Part shown: in pieces, positions 1 to 5,927 of the stretch | Layout of the letters: the number at the start of each line of letters is the position of its first letter | Position numbering within the stretch: position 1 is the first letter of the stretch | NCBI GenBank assembly: GCA_051878795.1 | Contig: JBJEKU010000100.1 | Span: 1 to 5,927, forward strand | Reading direction: 5' to 3' | Source: W1P20-047 sp051878795 | Lineage (GTDB): Bacteria > Actinomycetota > Coriobacteriia > Coriobacteriales > Eggerthellaceae | Length of the DNA stretch: 5,927 bases | Position numbers and translations under genes: made by a program | The notes under the pieces: generated by a model | Told to the model about the DNA's origin: nothing | What the model saw: only the letters and a program-made list of their open reading frames with translations | Database searches by the model: none

Positions 1-62
<62 letters not shown>

Positions 63-77
63 ATTTGCTTTTCAACC

Positions 78-103
78 GTCGGTGCCGCGCACCGACCTTT
101 TAT
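78..103. terminator. GC-rich hairpin between coaBC and tRNA-Pro, possible terminator
   Basis: An 8-bp perfect stem, GTCGGTGC (78-85) with GCACCGAC (89-96) and loop CGC, is followed on the plus strand by CTTTTAT (97-103). This is the layout of a Rho-independent terminator for plus-strand transcription. On the minus strand, the direction of all genes here, the hairpin lies downstream of coaBC but is followed by GGTTGAAAAG, which has no U tract. It may be a weak end for the coaBC transcript, a terminator for plus-strand transcription entering from the left, or a structure in the 5' leader of the tRNA precursor. The stem is clear; its role is not. Confidence 0.4.
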
Positions 104-132
104 AAGATAAGGGATATGCCCGTTAATTGCAA
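104..132 (-). promoter_or_regulatory. Candidate sigma-70-type promoter for tRNA-Pro
   Basis: On the minus strand TTGCAA (132-127) is followed by a 17-base spacer and TATCTT (109-104), four of six matches to each consensus hexamer. The -35 element lies over the last codons of coaBC. Initiation would fall near base 97, so the GC-rich hairpin at 78-96 would open the transcript about 35 bases before the mature tRNA 5' end. Matches this weak occur by chance, and the tRNA could instead be co-transcribed with coaBC. Confidence 0.25.
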
Positions 133-1325
133 GCCCTGATTTGAAGAATCTTATCCAGGACGATGTTTGCCAGCTCCGGCTTCATCATGAAGGGCACGTG
201 TTCGGTCCCTTCCTTCCCTACCAGCCAGATCTCGTTGCCGTCGGTGCCGAAAGCACGGCCGTTTCCCACCTGATTGGCGATAATCAGGTCGGCATTCTTC
301 GCTTCCAGCTTGATGCGCGCGTTCTCGATTACATCCTGGGTTTCGGCAGCAAAGCCCACCACCGTCTGCGTGGTCTTGCCCGATGCCAGAGTGGCGATGA
401 TGTCGGGATTCTCAGCAAGCTTGATAGCCTGCAGCGCTTCGGCATCCAGGCGTTTCTTCAGCTTATTGGGAGCGCAGTCGGCGGGACGCATATCCGCCAC
501 CGCTGCCGCGAAGATGGCGATATCCGCACTGGGGAATTCTTTCTGACACGCCTCGAACATCTGCTGGGCGGTCTGCACGCGCACCACATTCACGCCAACA
601 GGGGCATCAACGGCAACCGGTCCCGATACCACCGTCACATCCGCACCACGTCGTGCAGCAGCGTTCGCGAGCGAATAGCCCGTCTTTCCGCTACTGAAAT
701 TGGTGATGTAGCGCACGGGGTCGATGGGCTCGATGGTAGGGCCTGCGGTGATCATCACCTTCATGCCCTGCATGTCGCCCCTCGCCACGCCCAGCTGACG
801 CAGCGCCTCGTTCACAATGTCCTGAGGATCGGCAAGGCGGCCCTTCCCTTCGTCCCCGCAGGCAAGATAACCGGAATCGGCTTCAATCACCTTCACGCCG
901 CGGTCTCGCAGGATCTGGATATTCGCCTGGGTTGCAGGGTGCATGTACATATTCACGTTCGCGGAGGGAGCAACCATCACGGGAGCGGTACAGGCAAGCG
1001 CCGTGCTCGTAAGCAGGTTATCCGCAACTCCCATAGCAAGCTTTGCAACGGTATTGGCAGTACATGGTGCAATCAAGAAGAGGTCGGCTTCATGTGCCAG
1101 GTTGATATGGGGAATAGGGTCGTCCCCTTCCCCGAAGAAGGATGACAGCACCCGTTCGTGGGTAAGCCCCTCGAAGGTAGAAGGCCCTACGAACTTGGTT
1201 GCAGCCTCGGTCATCACCACGCGCACGCGAACACCCGCCTTCTGGAGCAGGCGCAAGATCTCGCATGCTTTATATGCGGCGATGCAACCCGTTACACCTA
1301 AGAGCACCGTTTTCTGCTGTTCCAT
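123..1325 (-). CDS. coaBC: Bifunctional phosphopantothenoylcysteine decarboxylase / phosphopantothenate-cysteine ligase
   Basis: This 400-residue protein carries out two consecutive steps of coenzyme A synthesis: ligation of cysteine to 4'-phosphopantothenate (CoaB), then FMN-dependent decarboxylation to 4'-phosphopantetheine (CoaC). The N-terminal CoaC half shows the flavoprotein start LLGVTGCIAAYK (residues 8-19), the catalytic His73 in HINLA, PCTANT (87-92) where the family has the PASANT-type motif, Asn123 in APSANVNM, and Cys156 in GYLACGDEGKGR. These match E. coli His75, Asn125 and Cys158 closely. The CoaB half begins near residue 189 with KVMITAGPT, then IDPVRYITNFSSGKTG (Asn209) and the lysine cluster NKLKK (288-291), followed by NPDII. 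Length is typical for the fusion. I chose ATG at 1325: it sits immediately before the conserved flavoprotein strand and follows GGAGG by 10 bases. A TTG 12 codons upstream (1361) would add residues without a good ribosome site. It is the last protein gene of the run, 52 bases after rluD. The substitutions in PCTANT and APSAN are mild departures from family consensus. Confidence 0.96.
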   Translation of the reverse strand: MEQQKTVLLGVTGCIAAYKACEILRLLQKAGVRVRVVMTEAATKFVGPSTFEGLTHERVLSSFFGEGDDPIPHINLAHEADLFLIAPCTANTVAKLAMGVADNLLTSTALACTAPVMVAPSANVNMYMHPATQANIQILRDRGVKVIEADSGYLACGDEGKGRLADPQDIVNEALRQLGVARGDMQGMKVMITAGPTIEPIDPVRYITNFSSGKTGYSLANAAARRGADVTVVSGPVAVDAPVGVNVVRVQTAQQMFEACQKEFPSADIAIFAAAVADMRPADCAPNKLKKRLDAEALQAIKLAENPDIIATLASGKTTQTVVGFAAETQDVIENARIKLEAKNADLIIANQVGNGRAFGTDGNEIWLVGKEGTEHVPFMMKPELANIVLDKILQIRACN

Positions 1326-1335
1326 GGAATCATTT

Positions 1336-1340
1336 CCTCC
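1336..1340 (-). promoter_or_regulatory. Shine-Dalgarno GGAGG of coaBC
   Basis: GGAGG on the minus strand lies 10 bases before the ATG at 1325. It supports this start over the in-frame TTG at 1361, which lies upstream of the site. Another ATG (1333-1331) is only two bases from GGAGG, is out of frame and leads to an 11-codon dead end. Confidence 0.65.
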
Positions 1341-1358
1341 AGGTTGTCCGATACTGCA

Positions 1359-1374
1359 CAATCGAATCCGATTG
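1359..1374 (-). repeat. Small inverted repeat between rluD and coaBC
   Basis: CAATCG, loop GATT, CGATTG begins three bases after the rluD stop codon. It forms a 6-bp stem that could extend by two wobble pairs. No T run follows on the minus strand, so it is not a standard terminator. It may stabilise the upstream message end or be chance. Confidence 0.35.
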
Positions 1375-1377
1375 CAT

Positions 1378-2415
1378 TTACATCATCGAAAGCCACTCGG
1401 GCTGGCGCTGGGCGTATTTCAGTTCCTCGAACACCAATTCGCCCATGGGAGTTCGGCCCATGCTCCTTTCGGCCAGCGAATCGAGCACGCGCTGCAGTTC
1501 GGGAGGAAGCGCATCGACCAAGCTGACTGCTTCCCCATATATGGGATGCTCGAACTCGAGCGAATACGAATGCAGGAACTGGCGCTTCAAGCCCATCTGG
1601 GCCTTTTCCGAACCGGAACGGTACATCGGGTCGCCTACGCAACAATGGTGGATATGCTTCATATGCACGCGGATCTGATGGGTCCTGCCGGTGTACAGCT
1701 TGCATTCCAGCAGGGAATAACCCCCGTCGAAACGTCCCGCCTCGAAACGCTCAAGCACCTTGAAGGTGGTCACCGCGCTGCGCGCACCGGGTTTGTCGGA
1801 GACCGCCATACGCAACCTGTTGCCTTCGCTGCGGGCTATAGGCTCGTCGATCATGCCGGTATCATGCGCGATATTTCCGTGGACCAGGGTGAGATAGCGA
1901 CGGTCGACTGTGCGCAAGCGGATCATGTCCTGCAGGCGATTGCCTGTTTCGTCATCTTTCGCGCACATCATGAGCCCGCTTGTTTCCATGTCCAAGCGAT
2001 GCACGATGCCTGGACGGTCGTCCCCTTGCACGTGGGCAAGGTTTTCGCGTCCGTACTTATAGATCAAGCCGTTTACCAGGGTGGTGCCGTAGTGGCCTTC
2101 GGAAGGGTGAACGCACAAGCCCGCTTGCTTGCTCAGCACCATCATGTAGGGGTCTTCGTAGCGGATATCCAAATCGATGGGCTCGCCCAGCATAGGGATG
2201 CGGCTGACTTCTTCCGCCTCTTCGTACACCACGGTATCCCCTTCGGAAACCGAGGTCTTCTTCGAAGCAAGCTTCCCGTTCAGGAATACCTTTTCCGCTT
2301 CGATATGTTTTGCAGCATTGCTGCGGCTTGCATAGCAACCCGCCTTCGCCAAAAACGCATCGAGGCGCATTCCCGCAGAATCGGCATCGACCGAGACCAT
2401 CAAAGACCTAGGCAT
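1378..2415 (-). CDS. rluD: RluD-type 23S rRNA pseudouridine synthase (RluA family)
   Basis: This 345-residue protein is predicted to convert uridines in large-subunit rRNA to pseudouridine; E. coli RluD acts on helix 69 (1911, 1915, 1917). An S4 RNA-binding domain covers about residues 15-65 (GMRLDAFLAKAG, then SRSNAAKHI, VFLNGK and SEGD). The catalytic domain carries PGIVHRLDMETSG with the nucleophile Asp142, RRYLTLVHG (172-180), GRTHQIRVHM (243-252) and GDPMY (261-265). The lysine usual after HRLD is Met143 here. The C-terminus runs somewhat past E. coli RluD (326 residues). The start at 2415 overlaps the end of lspA by 8 bases (ATGCCTAGG contains the lspA stop), suggesting translational coupling, but its AGGA sits 11 bases away. 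The in-frame ATG at 2400 has AGG six bases upstream and would give 340 residues. Target positions are inferred from the family; other RluA-family members (RluC, RluA) cannot be fully excluded. Confidence 0.93.
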   Translation of the reverse strand: MPRSLMVSVDADSAGMRLDAFLAKAGCYASRSNAAKHIEAEKVFLNGKLASKKTSVSEGDTVVYEEAEEVSRIPMLGEPIDLDIRYEDPYMMVLSKQAGLCVHPSEGHYGTTLVNGLIYKYGRENLAHVQGDDRPGIVHRLDMETSGLMMCAKDDETGNRLQDMIRLRTVDRRYLTLVHGNIAHDTGMIDEPIARSEGNRLRMAVSDKPGARSAVTTFKVLERFEAGRFDGGYSLLECKLYTGRTHQIRVHMKHIHHCCVGDPMYRSGSEKAQMGLKRQFLHSYSLEFEHPIYGEAVSLVDALPPELQRVLDSLAERSMGRTPMGELVFEELKYAQRQPEWLSMM

Positions 2416-2947
2416 CGTTTGGATTATCCTCGCTTTCCCTTCCGTCGAATTCGTCTAATGAAAGAAAAGTGCCGACCAGGAACAGAATGACTCCGCAGGT
2501 CACACCGATGTCGGCAACATTGAATATCGGGAAGCTCATGAACGTCGTATTGATGAAATCGACGACATACCCGAATGCAAAGCGGTCGATCGCATTGCCT
2601 ATTCCCCCGGCAAACACCAACGCCGATCCGCACAGCTCGAGCAGGTTGGCGCTCCCCTTCTTGTACACGAATAAATACGCAAGCAGGAGACCGCAAACCA
2701 CCAGGCTGAACACTCCCAGAGCCAATGTCGAGTTGCTGAAAATGCTCCAAGCAGCCCCCGTATTGTGGGCGAGCTTGAATTCGAAAAGGCCGAGTACGTT
2801 GTTTCGGAAAACCTGACCAAGGACATTGGTCTCGGCAACCAGCTTGGTAACGCGATCGATTGCCAACCAGGCGACGGCTATCGCGCAAAAATACACGATA
2901 GCCGTCTTCTTATCGAGGTTCTGTCGTAAGAAACAGTCCTTGTTCAA
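2408..2947 (-). CDS. lspA: Prolipoprotein signal peptidase (signal peptidase II)
   Basis: This 179-residue integral membrane aspartyl protease removes the signal peptide from lipid-modified prolipoproteins at the cytoplasmic membrane; the family is the target of globomycin. Four hydrophobic segments are visible at about residues 15-32, 74-95, 105-120 and 142-164. The catalytic aspartates are Asp121 in GIGNAIDRF and Asp146 in FNVADIGV. Other conserved marks are IDRVTK (Asp31) and HNTGAAWSIF (Asn62). The start is TTG at 2947, one base after the ileS stop, with AGAGG six bases before it. An in-frame ATG at 3064 would give 218 residues, but the extra 39 residues lie within the ileS reading frame and are not LspA-like. 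The C-terminal tail after the last membrane segment is short and acidic. The one-base spacing from ileS and 8-base overlap with rluD indicate translational coupling in one transcript. Gene order ileS-lspA is common in bacteria. Confidence 0.96.
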   Translation of the reverse strand: MNKDCFLRQNLDKKTAIVYFCAIAVAWLAIDRVTKLVAETNVLGQVFRNNVLGLFEFKLAHNTGAAWSIFSNSTLALGVFSLVVCGLLLAYLFVYKKGSANLLELCGSALVFAGGIGNAIDRFAFGYVVDFINTTFMSFPIFNVADIGVTCGVILFLVGTFLSLDEFDGRESEDNPNDA

Positions 2948-2948
2948 T

Positions 2949-5801
2949 TTATTCCTCTGCAAATCCGATCGCATCGAGCGCATGGGCGCAGCGTGCGCAC
3001 ACACCGGAATGGTTTTCATTGCCGGCAAGCTCGCGATAATTCCAGCAGCGGGGGCACTTCTCACCTTCGGCGGGGTTGATCACTGCTTCGAACTCCTCGC
3101 CCTCGGTGAAGCTGACGCCGGAAACGATGAACAGCTCCTCGTAGACTGCAGGGTCGAAGGCCGTAACGGCAGCGAACTTCTCGGCAGGAACGGTCAGGGC
3201 AACCGCAGCTTCCTGGCTCTTGTTGATGCGCTTGTCGCCGCGGGCCTTTTCCAGCGCCTTCATGGCAACCTCGCGCGCCTCGATAGCGGCACCGAACGCC
3301 TCCAGGGCAGCGGCACCCTTGTCTTCGGGTAGCGCGGGAACGAAATCCGCAGCCTGGGGCCAGCCGGCCAGCTGCACGGAAATGGGACGGTCTTCCTTCT
3401 CGCGGATTGCGGGAGGATAGCACTGCCAGGTTTCCTCGCAGGTGAAGGACAGGATGGGAGAAAGCACGCGGACCATCACTTCCAGGATGTTCATCATGAC
3501 GGTCTGGGCTGCGCGACGGCGGATAGAATCCGGGGCCTCGGCGTACAGGCGGTCCTTGGTGACGTCCAGGTACACGTTGGACAGCTCGTTGGCGAAGTCG
3601 TAGGCGGTACGGTACACGCCATTGAAGCGGTAGGTATCGTACGCGTCTTCCACCTCGCGCAAGAAAGCGTAGGTCTTGGCCATCATGTACTGGTCGATGG
3701 GCTCCAGCTGGTCCCAATCGGTCACTGCCTTGGAATCGTCGAAGTCGTTCAGGCTGCCCAGCAGGAAGCGGAAGGTATTGCGGAATCGACGGTAAGTGTC
3801 GGACACCTGATCGAGGATCGAATCGCCAATGGAAACGTCCTGGGAGTAATCGGAGCTGGCGACCCACAGGCGCAGAACGTCGGCACCGTACTTGTTGCAC
3901 ACGTCATTGGGGTCGATGCCGTTGCCCAGCGACTTGGACATCTTGCGGCCCTGCTCGTCGACGGTGAAGCCGCAGTGCATGACCGACTTGTACGGGGGGA
4001 CGCCGTAGGTACCCACGCTCGTGAGCAGCGAGGACTGGAACCAGCCGCGGTGCTGGTCGGAGCCTTCCAGGTACATATCCGCAGGGAAGCGCAGTCCTTC
4101 GCTCTCGCGATGGCGGCATACGCTGGTATGGGTAACGCCGGATTCCCACCATACGTCCAGGATGTCCTTTTCTGGGGCAAGATGGGTACAACCGCATTTG
4201 GGGCACTTGGTACCCTCGGGCAGGTATTCAGCAGGTTCCTTGGTGAACCAAGCATCGGCGCCCTCGGTATAGAACAGGTCGATGACCGCATCGAAGGTTT
4301 CCTCGGTAGCTACCACCTCGCCGCAACCCGTGCACTTGAACACGGGGATGGGCACACCCCAGCTGCGCTGGCGAGAAATGCACCAGTCGGGACGATCGGC
4401 AACCATGGAGCCGATGCGGTTAGACGCCCAGGCAGGGATCCACTGCACGTCGTTATGGATGGCATCAAGGGCGGCATCGCGCAGGCCGGTGTTGTCCATG
4501 GACACGAACCACTGGTCGGTCGCACGGAAGATAACCGGCTGATGGCAACGCCAGCAATGCGGATAGCTGTGGCTGATATCCTCATGCAAGATCAGGGCGC
4601 CGCGCTCGCGCAGCCACTCGATGATCACGGGATTGGCCTCGTTCACTTCCATGCCGCTGAAGGGGCCGCCGAAACCGGCGCCTTCACCCACGTAGAAACA
4701 GCCGTCATCGTCGACGGGCATGGTGACGGGGATGCCGAACTTGTTGCCGGCCAGGTAGTCGTCGACACCATGGCCGGGAGCGGAATGGACGATACCGGTA
4801 CCGTCTTCCATGGTGACGTAATCGGCGTAGATGAACACGCCTTCGGCACCCTGGTCGCCGAAGATGGGCTGCTTGTAGCGATTGCCCTGCAGGTCAAGGC
4901 CGGACATTTCCCAGGCCTCGCCGTTGGCACCTTCGACCAGCTTGTATTCCCAACCGAACTTGGCGCACAGCTTTTCGGCCAGCTCCTTGGCGACGATAGC
5001 GGCACGTCCTTCGTTCTCGACGGCTACGTACGCGGCTTCGGGATGCAGGATGACAGCCTCGTCGGCAGGCAGGGTCCAGGGAGTGGTGGTCCAGATGGCC
5101 ACGTCCAGCTTACCTTCCCAGGCTTCCAGGCCGGCAGGGATGGTGGTCATCTCGAAGCGCACGAAGATCGCGGGGCTGACTTCGTCGCCGTATTCGATCT
5201 CGGCTTCTGCAAGCGCGGTATGGCAGTGGCTGCACCAGTGGATGGGCTTGCGGCCGCGATAGATGGCGCCGTCCAAGTACATCTTCTTGAAGATCTCCAC
5301 GTTGCCGGCTTCGAAGTTGGGGATGAAGGTCAGATAGGGATGCTCCCAATCGGCGTTCACGCCAAGGCGCTTGAAGCCGTTGCGCTGGATGTCGACGAAG
5401 CGCTCGGCCCATTCGCGGCACAGACGGCGCACGGTCGCCTGGGGCAGCTCGCGCATCTTTTCGGTACCCAGCTTCTTTTCAACCTCATGCTCGATGGGCT
5501 GGCCATGGCAGTCCCAACCGGGGATGTAAGGGGTGAAGTAACCGCGCTGCGCGTGGCTCTTGTTGACGAAGTCCTTCAGGATCTTATTGAAAGCATGGCC
5601 GATATGGATGGGGCCGTTTGCATACGGGGGCCCATCATGCAAAACGAAGGGCTCGTTGTCCTTGTTCTTTTCCAGGACCTTGCGGTAGATATCCAGGTCA
5701 TTCCACCATTCCAGGCGCTTCGGCTCGTTTTCGGGCAGATTAGCGCGCATGGGGAAATCGGTTGTAGGCAGATTCATAGTCTGCTTGTACTTGTTGCCCA
5801 C
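2949..5801 (-). CDS. ileS: Isoleucyl-tRNA synthetase (class I, bacterial IleS1 type)
   Basis: This cytoplasmic enzyme of 950 residues charges tRNA-Ile with isoleucine. The class I Rossmann signature PIHIGHAFNK places HIGH at residues 66-69, and KMSKS is at 620-624. The CP1 editing domain, which hydrolyses Val-tRNA-Ile, shows WTTTPWTLPADE (Thr238-Thr240) and GHGVDDY (343-349). Cysteine pairs at 190/193, 490/493 and 533/536 look like zinc-ribbon knuckles in the insertion regions. The C-terminal zinc site is CPRCW (Cys916, Cys919) and CARC (Cys935, Cys938). This site and the length mark the bacterial IleS1 form, not the longer, zinc-site-lacking IleS2 form linked to mupirocin resistance. The start is GTG at 5801: the reading YKQTMNLPTTDFPMR aligns with the YKSTLNLPETGFPMR start of E. 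coli IleS, and GGAAA lies just upstream. An ATG at 5777 would drop eight residues and lacks a ribosome site. An in-frame TAG 24 bases before the GTG prevents further extension. His609-Cys610 replace the usual Thr-His before GFTVD. It is the first gene of the run. Confidence 0.98.
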   Translation of the reverse strand: MGNKYKQTMNLPTTDFPMRANLPENEPKRLEWWNDLDIYRKVLEKNKDNEPFVLHDGPPYANGPIHIGHAFNKILKDFVNKSHAQRGYFTPYIPGWDCHGQPIEHEVEKKLGTEKMRELPQATVRRLCREWAERFVDIQRNGFKRLGVNADWEHPYLTFIPNFEAGNVEIFKKMYLDGAIYRGRKPIHWCSHCHTALAEAEIEYGDEVSPAIFVRFEMTTIPAGLEAWEGKLDVAIWTTTPWTLPADEAVILHPEAAYVAVENEGRAAIVAKELAEKLCAKFGWEYKLVEGANGEAWEMSGLDLQGNRYKQPIFGDQGAEGVFIYADYVTMEDGTGIVHSAPGHGVDDYLAGNKFGIPVTMPVDDDGCFYVGEGAGFGGPFSGMEVNEANPVIIEWLRERGALILHEDISHSYPHCWRCHQPVIFRATDQWFVSMDNTGLRDAALDAIHNDVQWIPAWASNRIGSMVADRPDWCISRQRSWGVPIPVFKCTGCGEVVATEETFDAVIDLFYTEGADAWFTKEPAEYLPEGTKCPKCGCTHLAPEKDILDVWWESGVTHTSVCRHRESEGLRFPADMYLEGSDQHRGWFQSSLLTSVGTYGVPPYKSVMHCGFTVDEQGRKMSKSLGNGIDPNDVCNKYGADVLRLWVASSDYSQDVSIGDSILDQVSDTYRRFRNTFRFLLGSLNDFDDSKAVTDWDQLEPIDQYMMAKTYAFLREVEDAYDTYRFNGVYRTAYDFANELSNVYLDVTKDRLYAEAPDSIRRRAAQTVMMNILEVMVRVLSPILSFTCEETWQCYPPAIREKEDRPISVQLAGWPQAADFVPALPEDKGAAALEAFGAAIEAREVAMKALEKARGDKRINKSQEAAVALTVPAEKFAAVTAFDPAVYEELFIVSGVSFTEGEEFEAVINPAEGEKCPRCWNYRELAGNENHSGVCARCAHALDAIGFAEE
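2954..2958 (-). promoter_or_regulatory. Shine-Dalgarno AGAGG of lspA, inside the end of ileS
   Basis: AGAGG overlaps the last codons of ileS (GCA GAG GAA TAA) and lies six bases before the TTG at 2947. The optimal spacing is the main reason for choosing this TTG as the lspA start, and it ties lspA translation to ribosomes finishing ileS. Confidence 0.75.
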
Positions 5802-5805
5802 TAGC

Positions 5806-5810
5806 TTTCC
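5806..5810 (-). promoter_or_regulatory. Shine-Dalgarno GGAAA of ileS
   Basis: On the minus strand GGAAA is followed by GCTA and the GTG at 5801. A second purine tract, GGGAAGG (5820-5814), lies 12 bases from the start. The downstream ATG at 5777 has no comparable site, so this supports GTG initiation. Confidence 0.55.
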
Positions 5811-5832
5811 GTACCTTCCCTATTCTTCACAA

Positions 5833-5855
5833 CGCATCCGGGCATGCCGGACGCG
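5833..5855 (-). repeat. Strong 9-bp hairpin upstream of ileS
   Basis: CGCGTCCGG (5855-5847), loop CATGC, CCGGATGCG (5841-5833) pair along nine positions with one G-U wobble. The hairpin begins one base after a TAA (5859-5857) ending the frame open from the window edge, and ends about 20 bases before the ileS ribosome site. It is followed by TTGTGAAG, not a T run, so it is not a classical terminator. It could mark the 3' end of an upstream gene's message or be a structured element in the ileS leader. Confidence 0.5.
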
Positions 5856-5856
5856 A

Positions 5857-5927
5857 TTACAACTTGCTGATTTTCTGTATAAGCAACAGCGCATTATATG
5901 CCATTTCACGCCCTGGCATTCCGCGAT
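5857..5927 (-). CDS. Possible C-terminal end of an upstream gene, or a 15-codon leader ORF
   Basis: One minus-strand frame is open from the window edge for 22 codons to TAA at 5859-5857, reading RGMPGREMAYNALLLIQKIS then KL. Within it, an ATG at 5904 preceded by AGGG with a six-base spacer would give a 15-residue peptide, MAYNALLLIQKISKL, with two isoleucine codons. The stretch is too short to recognise a family, and a run this long without a stop is not rare by chance. A hairpin directly after the stop fits the end of a real gene. If the TATAAT at 5898-5893 is a working promoter, its transcript would begin downstream of the ATG and could not encode the peptide, so these readings exclude each other. 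Confidence 0.3.
   Translation of the reverse strand, partial: RGMPGREMAYNALLLIQKISKL
5893..5898 (-). promoter_or_regulatory. Perfect TATAAT, candidate -10 of an ileS promoter
   Basis: TATAAT on the minus strand lies 91 bases before the ileS GTG and would place the transcript start near 5886, giving a leader of about 85 bases that includes the 9-bp hairpin. No good -35 is present at 16-18 bases upstream (candidates such as GAATGC are poor), and there is no proper TGn extension. An alternative pair, TTGCTT with TGTAAT, has a 19-base spacer. The exact hexamer in a GC-rich genome is suggestive only. Confidence 0.35.
5898..5919. repeat. Inverted repeat ATGCCA-N10-TGGCAT at the candidate ileS promoter
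   Basis: Two perfect 6-base arms (5898-5903 and 5914-5919) are separated by 10 bases, a 22-base dyad whose left arm shares one base with the TATAAT hexamer. The half-site spacing of about 16 bases centre to centre is compatible with a dimeric DNA-binding protein, so it could be an operator. It could equally be a chance repeat inside the tail of an upstream gene. Confidence 0.3.

Noticed and set aside
141..1145. A 334-codon open frame on the plus strand opposite coaBC
   Set aside because: It is in codon register with coaBC and is explained by the same avoidance of TTA, CTA and TCA. It has no recognisable domain and no convincing ribosome site.
943..2490. A 515-codon open frame on the plus strand spanning coaBC, rluD and lspA
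   Set aside because: It runs across the boundaries of three well-supported minus-strand genes, is in register with rluD, and has a low-complexity, motif-free translation.
2948..3064. Extended LspA N-terminus from the ATG at 3064
   Set aside because: The extension overlaps the C-terminal zinc domain of IleRS in another frame, and a well-spaced ribosome site marks the TTG at 2947.
3975..5804. A 609-codon open frame on the plus strand, antisense to ileS
   Set aside because: It is in exact codon register with ileS, so its stops would need sense TTA, CTA or TCA codons, which are scarce in this GC-rich gene. The translation shows no family motif, while the opposite strand encodes a complete IleRS with HIGH and KMSKS.
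5802..5927. A T-box riboswitch for ileS
   Set aside because: T-box leaders upstream of ileS are common in Gram-positive bacteria, so I looked for one. The stretch AGGGAAGGTACGG resembles the T-box sequence only superficially and lacks the UGGN element that pairs with the tRNA acceptor end. The visible 126 bases are also too short for a full classical T-box, and the 9-bp hairpin has no U tract.

Overview
The window is a compact, one-directional stretch of bacterial housekeeping DNA. Every supported gene lies on the minus strand and reads right to left: ileS (isoleucyl-tRNA synthetase), lspA (lipoprotein signal peptidase), an rluD-type 23S rRNA pseudouridine synthase, coaBC (bifunctional CoA biosynthesis enzyme), then a tRNA-Pro(GGG) gene cut by the left edge. 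I see no mobile element, CRISPR array, phage gene, toxin-antitoxin pair or defence gene. I do not think the window holds an undescribed system.

Organism: the base composition is moderately GC-rich (by eye, the high 50s percent), starts include GTG and TTG, and genes are packed with almost no gaps. The ileS-lspA-rluD order is known from Gram-positive bacteria. The short bacterial-type IleRS with a C-terminal zinc site differs from the long, eukaryote-like IleRS of mycobacteria and bifidobacteria. My best guess is an actinobacterium of the class Coriobacteriia (Eggerthella/Slackia-like). This is inference from general character, not from a search.

Layout from the transcription start side: bases 5802-5927 hold the ileS upstream region, with a possible end of another gene, a perfect TATAAT hexamer, a 6-bp inverted repeat overlapping it and a strong 9-bp hairpin. 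ileS fills 5801-2949 from a GTG start. lspA starts one base after the ileS stop, at a TTG with a good Shine-Dalgarno inside the end of ileS. rluD overlaps the end of lspA by 8 bases. coaBC follows after 52 bases. A 60-base gap with a GC-rich hairpin separates coaBC from the tRNA. No gap exceeds 300 bases.

The four protein genes look like one transcription unit serving translation (tRNA charging, ribosome modification), envelope lipoprotein maturation and CoA synthesis. The shared theme is growth rather than one pathway. The points worth a second look are modest: start-site corrections, structures upstream of ileS and around the tRNA, and a few motif substitutions in CoaBC, RluD and IleRS.
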